Assembly (NCBI GenBank): GCA_016899975.1
Contig: JACJJN010000008.1
Span: 1 to 64,000 of the forward strand
Origin: Lacrimispora saccharolytica
Lineage (GTDB): Bacteria > Bacillota > Clostridia > Lachnospirales > Lachnospiraceae
Direction of reading: 5' to 3'
DNA length: 64,000 bases
Both the position numbers and the translations under genes were made by a program. Numbering within the stretch: the stretch's first letter is position 1; every line of letters begins with the position of its first letter. The notes under the pieces are model-generated. The model was not told the DNA's origin, did not search any database, and saw only the letters and a program-made list of their open reading frames with translations. Below are positions 1 through 6,750 of the stretch, in pieces.

Positions 1-19
1 AGATGTGTATAAGAGACAG
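1..19 (+). other. Tn5/Nextera mosaic-end adapter at contig edge
   Basis: The first 19 bases, AGATGTGTATAAGAGACAG, are identical to the Tn5 transposase mosaic end used in Nextera libraries. They are adapter left in the assembly, not genome. An 11-base C run at 48-58 follows closely, so bases 1-60 as a whole are unreliable and the contig really ends here. Confidence 0.95.
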
Positions 20-80
20 GGCGTCCGCAGCCTTCTGCCGTGTTCGTCCCCCCCCCCCTTATTTTGACTTTTTTCAGGGT

Positions 81-108
81 TTTCCATTGATTTTTTTTAT
101 GTTATAAT
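81..108 (+). promoter_or_regulatory. Promoter of the surface protein gene
   Basis: An extended -10 (TG at 100-101, TATAAT at 103-108) is clear. The best -35 at 16 bp spacing is the weak TTTCCA at 81-86. It sits about 135 bp before the start codon and upstream of the palindrome at 164, which would therefore be in the 5' leader. Confidence 0.55.
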
Positions 109-163
109 ATATGCTATATGCAGAAAACTCCATAAGTGCATGCCTGAAAACAAAAGCAAAACC

Positions 164-191
164 GTAACAGTTCAGTGGACTGAACGATTAC
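164..191. repeat. 28-bp GTAAC...GTTAC palindrome (copy 1)
   Basis: An imperfect palindrome, GTAACAGTTCAGT / ACTGAACGATTAC around a 2-base centre. It matches the left-end hairpin of the 134-bp elements at 28862 and 60105. The flanking octamers GCAAAACC (156-163) and GAAAAACT (192-199) agree at 6 of 8 bases, which may be a decayed target duplication. Confidence 0.7.
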
Positions 192-242
192 GAAAAACTT
201 TCAGACATACATATGAGCATCAAAGTGATAAGGAGCACAAGG

Positions 243-2033
243 ATGAAAAGAAAGCAAGCGTTAAAAGTAATGGGAATGGTATTGGCAGGTTCCCTGGTGC
301 TTTCCGAAGCGTCTCCGGTTCCTGTGCGCGCAGCGTCTGCGGCTGTTCAGAGCAGTCAGGAGCAGGACGTTTCTGACGAACAGGAAACCTCGGAAAACGC
401 CGCAGTCTGCTACATAGATACAAAGAATGGCAATGACAAGAACGACGGTTCTTCGCCGGAAAACGCGGTGAAATCTCTGAAACAGGCGAGAAAGCTGTAT
501 CAGGAAATGCAACAGAGTTCCGAAGAACAGTCCGAAAATGAGAAAAAAGGTGAATCCGGCAAAGAGCAGCCGGAAGCGGAAAAAGAAGTAAAAGGATATT
601 TTGTTGTCTGTGGAATGACGGAAAAGGAGCTGGAAAAATATCTGGCAGAAGAAGAGAAAGCCCTGAAAAAAGGGGAAACGCTCATTCCTTCTGAGACGGA
701 AATTCTGACAGAGACCGCTTATGAAGCGATGATCGCGGAACAGCAGGCGAAACCCACCGCATCACCGGACGATGGAGAAGGAAATACTGTTCCAACACCG
801 GGAAGCACACCGATACCGGATCAGCCGGAAAATGAAGAGACCGAGGATCCGGAGAATGGAACAGAGATAACGCCGACTCCAACAGAGACGCCGGAATCGC
901 CAGAAACGACACCGACGCCGGAAGCAACGCCAACGCCGGAGGCAACCCCGACGCCGACAGCAGCGCCGAAACCGACAAGGACGCCGGAAGCAACCCCGAC
1001 TCCGACGGAGACGCCGGAGGCAACCCCGACTCCGACAGAGGCACCGGAAGCAACGCCGACGCCGGAACCAACGGAGACTCCGGAGGCAATGCCGACGCCG
1101 ACAGGAACTCCAGAGGCAACGCCGACCCCGGAACCGACAGAGACCCCAGAGGCAACTCCAACCCCGGAGGCGACACCGACGCCTGGAACCGATGAAAAGC
1201 CAACGGAAACACCGGAAAATCCTGGTGAGGACGGAGAAGAGACGGACAATGGTGAAGACCAGGAAGATCCTTCCGGTGAGACAAAGCCGGAGGATGGAAA
1301 AGAGGAAGAGACTCTTCCGGAAGATCCGGACGGCGGAAGCCTGCTGGACGGAAAACTGCAGAAGGAAGAACCGTCGGAAGGAGATGCCCTGCTGAAGCAG
1401 GAATTCCCGATGCAGAAAATCTCAATGCTGGATGAAATCATGCTTCTGGACGAAACTGCCGGGGAAACTGAGACAGCTGGAACAGAAGAGGCAGCGGCAG
1501 AAGAAACGAAAGAAACAGAGGAATCCGGCGAAGACCTTTCAGAGGAAGAACCTCGTCTTCTGGCGGAGACCGGAAATAACGCTCCTTCCGCATCAGAGAT
1601 GGCTGCCAATGCACAGGCTTCGGGAATTGCGCTGCTGCGTGCTCCGGGAACGATCATCGTAGGGCCGGATAATTATGATAAGAAACCTACGACGACACCG
1701 GCACCGGAGAACCAGAATTCCGACGGGGATTCCTCCAAGAAAACACCGGCAGTCACAGAAGCGCCTGTGGTTACGGAAAGACCGTCCGGAAACCGGACCA
1801 ATACGTCCACAAGGACACCTCAGAAAAAGACGGATACCAACACCAGTATTAAAACCTATCCGGTACAGACCGGGGATACGGCGATGATCCTGCCACTTTC
1901 CATCAGTACCGTCCTGTCCGGAATGGTGCTGGCAATGCTGTCCGCGCTTCATATTCAGAACAAGCGAAGAGAAAAGGATCTTGCATGGCTGAAATTCCGC
2001 CAGGAAAATCCGCTGAACCGCGACGAAGAATAA
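243..2033 (+). CDS. Secreted Pro/Thr-repeat surface protein with sortase-like C-terminus
   Basis: This 596-residue protein is exported and probably wall- or membrane-anchored. The ATG at 243 is chosen because AAGGAG lies 8 bases before it; an in-frame ATG at 213 has no ribosome site. Residues 1-31 form a signal peptide (basic start, hydrophobic core, VRAAS end). Residues 56-80 contain a CYIDTKNGNDKNDGSSP motif like the start of DUF1565 beta-helix proteins, but no beta-helix follows. Residues about 205-320 are TPTPEAT-type repeats, typical of wall-spanning stalks, between very acidic segments. Near the C-terminus VQTGD precedes a hydrophobic helix and a basic tail (NKRRE), which resembles a non-LPXTG sorting signal. 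No catalytic domain was recognised. Function is unknown; a stalk or scaffold is inferred. Confidence 0.8.
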   Translation: MKRKQALKVMGMVLAGSLVLSEASPVPVRAASAAVQSSQEQDVSDEQETSENAAVCYIDTKNGNDKNDGSSPENAVKSLKQARKLYQEMQQSSEEQSENEKKGESGKEQPEAEKEVKGYFVVCGMTEKELEKYLAEEEKALKKGETLIPSETEILTETAYEAMIAEQQAKPTASPDDGEGNTVPTPGSTPIPDQPENEETEDPENGTEITPTPTETPESPETTPTPEATPTPEATPTPTAAPKPTRTPEATPTPTETPEATPTPTEAPEATPTPEPTETPEAMPTPTGTPEATPTPEPTETPEATPTPEATPTPGTDEKPTETPENPGEDGEETDNGEDQEDPSGETKPEDGKEEETLPEDPDGGSLLDGKLQKEEPSEGDALLKQEFPMQKISMLDEIMLLDETAGETETAGTEEAAAEETKETEESGEDLSEEEPRLLAETGNNAPSASEMAANAQASGIALLRAPGTIIVGPDNYDKKPTTTPAPENQNSDGDSSKKTPAVTEAPVVTERPSGNRTNTSTRTPQKKTDTNTSIKTYPVQTGDTAMILPLSISTVLSGMVLAMLSALHIQNKRREKDLAWLKFRQENPLNRDEE

Positions 2034-2046
2034 TGGAATAAACCGC

Positions 2047-2084
2047 AAAACCCTTCCATATGATAACGTATGGGAGGGTTTTTT
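2047..2084 (+). terminator. Intrinsic terminator overlapping the next gene's ribosome site
   Basis: Arms AAAACCCTTCCATA and TATGGGAGGGTTTT pair at 13 of 14 positions around an 8-base loop and run into a T tract. The right arm contains the GGGAGG that serves as ribosome site for the gene starting at 2085, so the same hairpin can end the upstream transcript and hide the downstream start. Confidence 0.8.
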
Positions 2085-2459
2085 ATGGACCAGAGTAAAA
2101 GCCGGATACAAACGATAAAAAATCTCCTGGGAGCGCTCCTTTGCTCCTGGGTGGTTACGGCAGTTCTGCTTCTGGTGCTTGCGCTCCTTCTGTGGAAGCT
2201 GAATCTGAAAGAGGGACAGATCTCGGTGGGAATCACTGTGACGTATCTCCTTTCCTGTTTCGCTGGCGGCTGGGTGCTGGGGCGCAGGACGCAAAAGCGG
2301 AAGTTCCTGTTTGGGCTTCTTCTTGGAGTCTGCTATTTTTTACTGCTGCTTGCAATCTCCATGATCGCGCATCCGGGAGGGCTGCCTCAGCTTCGGGAAA
2401 TCCTGACTTCTCTGGCACTCTGCGCGGCGGGAGGAATGGCGGGGGGAATGCTTTCGTAA
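2085..2459 (+). CDS. TIGR04086-type small membrane protein
   Basis: This 124-residue protein has four predicted membrane helices (about residues 12-37, 50-70, 75-95 and 105-124) and a short basic N-terminus. Sequence and position, directly before the SCIFF peptide gene, fit the TIGR04086/YrzE-like family that often sits at this locus in Clostridia. The ATG at 2085 follows GGGAGG by 7 bases; an in-frame ATG 15 bases earlier lacks a ribosome site. Biochemical role is not known. A link to SCIFF export or processing is only a guess from neighbourhood. Confidence 0.75.
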   Translation: MDQSKSRIQTIKNLLGALLCSWVVTAVLLLVLALLLWKLNLKEGQISVGITVTYLLSCFAGGWVLGRRTQKRKFLFGLLLGVCYFLLLLAISMIAHPGGLPQLREILTSLALCAAGGMAGGMLS

Positions 2460-2467
2460 AAAAATAC

Positions 2468-2496
2468 TTTAAAAATGAAAGCCGATGTGATATAAT
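2468..2496 (+). promoter_or_regulatory. Promoter of scfA
   Basis: TTTAAA (2468-2473), 17-bp spacer, TATAAT (2491-2496), with a TG extended -10 at 2488-2489. It lies 36 bp before the SCIFF start codon. Confidence 0.75.
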
Positions 2497-2531
2497 ATCG
2501 ACAATCAAGTACTATAAAGGAGGAGTGTGCC

Positions 2532-2675
2532 ATGAAACACATCAAAACTTTAAATACAAAAAGCTTACAGAATACAATGAAAAAAGGCGGATGCGGCGAG
2601 TGCCAGACATCCTGTCAGTCTGCATGCAAGACATCCTGTACAGTAGGAAATCAGAGCTGCGAACATACAAAATAA
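2532..2675 (+). CDS. scfA: SCIFF ribosomal natural product precursor (six cysteines in forty-five residues)
   Basis: This 47-residue peptide starts MKHIKTLNTKSLQNTMKKGG and carries Cys at 21, 24, 28, 32, 36 and 43, the hallmark of SCIFF precursors. In this family a radical SAM/SPASM maturase links Cys thiols to Thr alpha-carbons; Thr26, Thr34 and Thr37 lie among the cysteines here. An AAAGGAGG ribosome site stands 7-8 bases upstream and a strong promoter begins at 2468. The maturase follows at 2935 after two hairpins that should keep peptide mRNA in excess. The peptide is almost universal in Clostridia but its mature role is not settled. Identification is very secure. Confidence 0.96.
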   Translation: MKHIKTLNTKSLQNTMKKGGCGECQTSCQSACKTSCTVGNQSCEHTK

Positions 2676-2744
2676 AATGTGTACAGCATTGTTCTGCCGT
2701 TTCCGGAGAAATCCGGCGGCTGGCTGCTGTGCGCAGCGAAAAGC

Positions 2745-2790
2745 AATGTTCCCGGATACCGGCAGTGTCGGATTTGGGAACATTCTTTGT
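2745..2790 (+). terminator. Terminator after scfA
   Basis: Perfect 9-bp arms AATGTTCCC and GGGAACATT (2745-2753, 2776-2784) enclose a second GC-rich stem and are followed by a short T-rich run. It would end most scfA transcripts. Confidence 0.7.
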
Positions 2791-2800
2791 TGAGCGAAGA

Positions 2801-2828
2801 GTAATCGTTCAAGCGGCTGAACGGTTAC
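2801..2828. repeat. 28-bp GTAAC...GTTAC palindrome (copy 2)
   Basis: GTAATCGTTCA and TGAACGGTTAC pair at 10 of 11 positions around AGCGGC. It has the same length and consensus as copy 1 and as the left hairpin of the 134-bp elements. No convincing 8-bp flanking duplication was found. Confidence 0.7.
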
Positions 2829-2853
2829 AACAGAAGAGAATTATGAGGCCGGG

Positions 2854-2880
2854 GAGTCTGATTTATCAGGCTCTTTGCTT
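2854..2880 (+). terminator. Attenuator hairpin before scfB
   Basis: GAGTCTGAT and ATCAGGCTC (one G-T pair) around TT, then TTTGCTTT. With the hairpin at 2745 it gives two barriers between the peptide and its enzyme. Confidence 0.6.
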
Positions 2881-2934
2881 TGTGTCCATAGATAAGGAAA
2901 TGAAATACATTACATAGAGAAAGGAACAAGAACT

Positions 2935-4296
2935 GTGATCCATCAGTATAAAAACAATGGCTACAACATGGTGCTGGATGTGAACAGCGGCTCCGTACAT
3001 GTGGTCGACGATGTTACCTATGACGTGCTTTCCCTGCTGGATCAGGGAAAACAGGAGGAAGAGATCCAGGAAGCGCTCAAAGACCGGTATCCTGCGCAGG
3101 AGATCCATGATGCTGCGCAGGAATGTCAGGAGCTGAAGGAAGCGGGAATGCTCTTCACAGATGATGTTTATGAAGGAGCGATCGAGATGTTCGCGGAGCG
3201 TCCGACGGTGGTCAAAGCGCTGTGCCTGCATATCGCCCATGACTGTAACCTTGCCTGTCGCTACTGCTTTGCGGAGGAAGGCGAGTACCATGGACGCCGT
3301 GCCCTGATGTCTCTGGAAGTTGGAAAAAAGGCACTGGATTTCCTGATCGCCAACTCCGGATCGAGAAGAAACCTGGAAGTGGATTTCTTCGGCGGAGAAC
3401 CACTGATGAACTGGCAGGTGGTCAAAGATCTTGTAGCGTATGGAAGGGAACAGGAAAAGATCCACAATAAAAATTTCCGTTTTACCCTGACGACCAACGG
3501 TGTTCTGCTGGACGATGAGGTGATGGAATTCTGTAACAAAGAGATGGGAAATGTGGTTCTGAGCATCGACGGAAGAAAAGAAGTTCATGATTTCATGCGC
3601 CCATTCCGGAAAGGGGCCGGCAGTTATGATCTGATCGTGCCGAAATTTCAGAAATTTGCCGAGAGCAGAAATCAGGACAACTATTATGTCCGCGGAACCT
3701 TTACCCATTATAACCTGGATTTTGCGGCGGATGTGCTTCATCTGGCGGATCTCGGCTTCAAACAGATCTCAGTGGAACCGGTAGTTGCGCCTCCTACGGA
3801 GGATTATGCCATCCGTGAGGAGGATCTTCCGATCATCTTTGAGCAGTATGATATTCTGGCAAAAGAGATGATCAAACGCCATAAAGAGGGAAGAGGCTTT
3901 AACTTCTTCCATTTTATGATCGACCTGACCGGGGGACCGTGTGTGTATAAGCGTCTGTCCGGATGTGGTTCCGGAACGGAATATCTGGCGGTGACACCGT
4001 GGGGAGATTTTTATCCCTGCCATCAGTTTGTAGGAAACGAAGAGTTCCTGATTGGAAATGTGGACGAAGGCATTGTGCGCACGGATCTCACCTGCGATTT
4101 CAAGAAATGCAATGTTTACTCCAAAAAAGAATGCTCCTCCTGCTTCGCGAGATTTTACTGCAGCGGCGGATGTGCAGCCAATTCTTACAATTTTACAGGT
4201 AAAATCAATGACGTATACGAAATCGGCTGTAAAATGCAGCAGAAACGTATCGAATGCGCCTTGATGATAAAAGCCGCGCTGGCGGAAGAAGAATAA
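2935..4296 (+). CDS. scfB: SCIFF peptide maturase, radical SAM/SPASM thioether-forming enzyme
   Basis: This 453-residue enzyme should install Cys-Thr thioether links in the SCIFF peptide at 2532. The start is GTG at 2935, preceded by AGAAAGGAACAAG; the frame has no better ATG and the N-terminal MIHQYKNNGYN reads well. Residues 1-85 resemble a peptide-recognition (RRE-like) region. The radical SAM cluster motif CNLACRYC gives Cys104, Cys108 and Cys111, with FFGGEPLMN downstream. The C-terminal SPASM region from about residue 340 has the Cys pattern CGSG, PCHQF, CDFKKC, CSSC, FYCSGGCA and a final GC for auxiliary clusters. Full length for the family. It is separated from scfA by two hairpins and followed by secDF. 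Confidence 0.95.
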   Translation: MIHQYKNNGYNMVLDVNSGSVHVVDDVTYDVLSLLDQGKQEEEIQEALKDRYPAQEIHDAAQECQELKEAGMLFTDDVYEGAIEMFAERPTVVKALCLHIAHDCNLACRYCFAEEGEYHGRRALMSLEVGKKALDFLIANSGSRRNLEVDFFGGEPLMNWQVVKDLVAYGREQEKIHNKNFRFTLTTNGVLLDDEVMEFCNKEMGNVVLSIDGRKEVHDFMRPFRKGAGSYDLIVPKFQKFAESRNQDNYYVRGTFTHYNLDFAADVLHLADLGFKQISVEPVVAPPTEDYAIREEDLPIIFEQYDILAKEMIKRHKEGRGFNFFHFMIDLTGGPCVYKRLSGCGSGTEYLAVTPWGDFYPCHQFVGNEEFLIGNVDEGIVRTDLTCDFKKCNVYSKKECSSCFARFYCSGGCAANSYNFTGKINDVYEIGCKMQQKRIECALMIKAALAEEE

Positions 4297-4316
4297 GCAG
4301 AAAAGAGGAAACAGAC

Positions 4317-6665
4317 ATGATGAAGAAGAAACAGAGTATCGCTGTCCTCGTCATCGCCGTACTTGTGACGGTCCTGCTTGGCTGGACGACGATCGTGGGC
4401 TGGGGTCCGACAGGCACCGGCGCCATGAAGAACATCAACCTGGGGCTGGATCTCTCCGGAGGTGTCAGCATTACTTACCAGGCCGTGGATGAGAATCCTT
4501 CCGCGGAGGATATGAGCGATACCAGGTACAAGCTGGAACAGCGTGCTTACCAGTACAGCACCGAGGCTCAGGTTTATCAGCAGGGAGACAACCGGATCAC
4601 CATCGATATTCCAGGTGCGACCAATGCCAATGATATCCTTCAGGAACTGGGACAGCCGGGAAGTCTGTACTTTATCGCCCAGACGGATGCGGATGGAAAC
4701 CAGAACTACACCTATGATGCCACCGTTGGGAATTATGTGCTGAACGGCAAGACCATTGAAGAGCTGGAAGAAGACGGTTCTGTGGTCCTGACCGGAAGGG
4801 ATGTGGAGTCGGCAGAGGCCACACATATCCAGGCACAGACCACACAGGCGACAGAGAGCGCTGTGGAGCTGCATCTGACCGATGAAGGAACGGAGAAATT
4901 TGCGGAAGCTACAGAAGCAGCTGTTTCCGCAGGGGAATCCATCGGTATTTACTATGACGGTGAATTTGTCAGCGTTCCGACGGTGCAGTCTGCGATCACC
5001 GACGGTGTCGCATCCATCACCGGAATGACCAACTGGGAGGAAGCGTCCAATCTGGCGGCTACGATCCGTATCGGCGGACTTTCCCTGGAACTGGAAGAAC
5101 TGAATTCACAGGTGGTCGGCGCACAGCTTGGCTCTGAGGCGATCAGTACCAGCCTTATGGCGGGAGTGATCGGTTTGATCCTGATCATCCTGTTTTTGAT
5201 GGTTGTTTACCGTATTCCGGGCGCGGCAGCCGGATGGGCGCTGGTTCTGTATGTGGAACTGACGCTGGTCTGCCTGAATGCCTTTGATATTACCCTGACT
5301 CTGCCGGGTATTGCAGGTATCATCCTGTCCATCGGTATGGCAGTGGACGCGAACGTCATCATCTACGCGCGTATGCGTGAAGAGATGGCCGCAGGAAAAT
5401 CCATCAGCTCTTCCATCCGGGAAGGTTTCCAGAAGGCATTTTCCGCGATCTTTGACGGAAATATCACCACTCTGATCGCAGCGGCGATCCTGTATATTTT
5501 CGGCAGCGGAAGTGTCCGCGGCTTTGCGATAACGCTGGCGCTGGGTATTGTGCTGTCCATGTTTACCGCTCTGGTGATTTCACGTCTGCTGGTCAACAGC
5601 CTGTACGGTGTGGGAATCCGTGATATCAAGTGGTATGGACGTCATAAAGAACGCAAGCTGATCCGTTTTGTGGAACACAGAAAGGTTTATTTTATTATTT
5701 CTGCCGTTCTGCTTCTGGCGGTTCCGGTGGGAATGATCTTTTTCCATGTGACACAGGGCAGTGTTCTGAATTATAGTATGGAGTTCCGTGGAGGTACTTC
5801 CGTCACAGTTCCGTTCCATGAAGATTACACCATCGAGGAACTGGACGCTCAGGTGCAGCCGGTCATCGAAGAGGTGACAGGGGATTCCAATATCCAGATG
5901 ACAAAGATTATGGATTCCAACAATGTCATGATCCGTACACGTTCGCTCAGCCTGGAAGAAAGGGAGGAAGTGTACGCGAGTCTGGAGGAAAACTTCGGTG
6001 TGGACAGTTCTCAGATTACCTTTGAGAATATTTCCGCGACGATCAGTGAGGAGATGAGCCGGAATGCAGCCATGGCGGTGGTGATTTCTATTCTCTGTAT
6101 GCTGGTTTATATCTGGTTCCGGTTCAAGGACATCCGCTTCGCATCCAGCGCAATCCTGGCACTGATCCATGATATCATTGTGGTGTTCGGTGTTTACGTG
6201 TTTGCACGGATTTCTGTCGGCAATACTTTTATCGCATGTATGCTGACGATTCTTGGATATTCGATCAATGCGACGATTGTTATTTTCGACCGTATCCGTG
6301 AAAATATGACGCTGGCGAAGAAAGAACCCCTGGAACTGCTGGTGAGCAAGAGTGTCACCCAGACACTGACCAGAAGTATCTACAGTACTCTGACCACGTT
6401 TGTTATGGTGTTCATTCTGTTTCTGGTAGGCGTATCCTCCATTCGTGATTTTGCGGCACCCCTGATGGTCGGCATCGCGATCGGCGGATATACATCCGTC
6501 TGCCTGACGGGTTCCATGTGGTTCCTGTTCAAGCATATCGGAAAGAACAAGTATGTTCCGGCGCAGGCAGCTGCTGCGGAAGGGATGACAGCGGAAGTGT
6601 CTGCTATGGATGGCAGCGGAGCTGTTGTGCAGAAGAAGAAAAAGAAGAAAAAAAGAAAACAGTAA
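4317..6665 (+). CDS. secDF: Protein translocase accessory protein SecDF (fused)
   Basis: This 782-residue membrane protein uses the proton motive force to help Sec-exported proteins leave the translocon. The SecD half has LGLDLSGGVSITY in its D1 motif after the first helix. The SecF half begins near residue 450 and has YSMEFRGGTS. Each half carries six membrane helices. The gene is fused as in Bacilli and many Clostridia. The start ATG at 4317 is preceded by AGAGGAA and lies 20 bp after scfB; an in-frame upstream ATG at 4254 lies inside scfB. The C-terminus ends in a run of lysines (about residues 770-780). Confidence 0.95.
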   Translation: MMKKKQSIAVLVIAVLVTVLLGWTTIVGWGPTGTGAMKNINLGLDLSGGVSITYQAVDENPSAEDMSDTRYKLEQRAYQYSTEAQVYQQGDNRITIDIPGATNANDILQELGQPGSLYFIAQTDADGNQNYTYDATVGNYVLNGKTIEELEEDGSVVLTGRDVESAEATHIQAQTTQATESAVELHLTDEGTEKFAEATEAAVSAGESIGIYYDGEFVSVPTVQSAITDGVASITGMTNWEEASNLAATIRIGGLSLELEELNSQVVGAQLGSEAISTSLMAGVIGLILIILFLMVVYRIPGAAAGWALVLYVELTLVCLNAFDITLTLPGIAGIILSIGMAVDANVIIYARMREEMAAGKSISSSIREGFQKAFSAIFDGNITTLIAAAILYIFGSGSVRGFAITLALGIVLSMFTALVISRLLVNSLYGVGIRDIKWYGRHKERKLIRFVEHRKVYFIISAVLLLAVPVGMIFFHVTQGSVLNYSMEFRGGTSVTVPFHEDYTIEELDAQVQPVIEEVTGDSNIQMTKIMDSNNVMIRTRSLSLEEREEVYASLEENFGVDSSQITFENISATISEEMSRNAAMAVVISILCMLVYIWFRFKDIRFASSAILALIHDIIVVFGVYVFARISVGNTFIACMLTILGYSINATIVIFDRIRENMTLAKKEPLELLVSKSVTQTLTRSIYSTLTTFVMVFILFLVGVSSIRDFAAPLMVGIAIGGYTSVCLTGSMWFLFKHIGKNKYVPAQAAAAEGMTAEVSAMDGSGAVVQKKKKKKKRKQ

Positions 6666-6683
6666 TTCTTTTTGAAAAAGAAA

Positions 6684-6725
6684 ACAGGAGGCCGCCCGTC
6701 AAAAGACGGGTGATTTCCTGTTTTT
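6684..6725 (+). terminator. Terminator after secDF
   Basis: ACAGGAG...TTTCCTGT enclosing GCCCGTC-AAAA-GACGGGT, then TTTTT. The recJ start follows 26 bases later. Confidence 0.85.
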
Positions 6726-6750
6726 GAATTTTTAAGGAAAGGATATAAGG

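Noticed and set aside
860-1190. Direct DNA repeats that could suggest a CRISPR array
   Set aside because: They are in-frame TPTPEAT codons of irregular length with no spacers of uniform size.
682-1657. Long minus-strand open frames opposite the surface protein
   Set aside because: They mirror the Pro/Thr repeats (Ser/Gly/Val-rich translations), have no ribosome sites and conflict with a gene that has signal peptide and anchor.
2070-2087. Upstream ATG (2070) for the TIGR04086 gene
   Set aside because: It lies inside the terminator stem and lacks a ribosome site; ATG at 2085 has GGGAGG at good spacing.
2793-2836. 8-bp target duplication around the palindrome at 2801
   Set aside because: Flanking octamers AGCGAAGA and AACAGAAG agree at only 3 positions.
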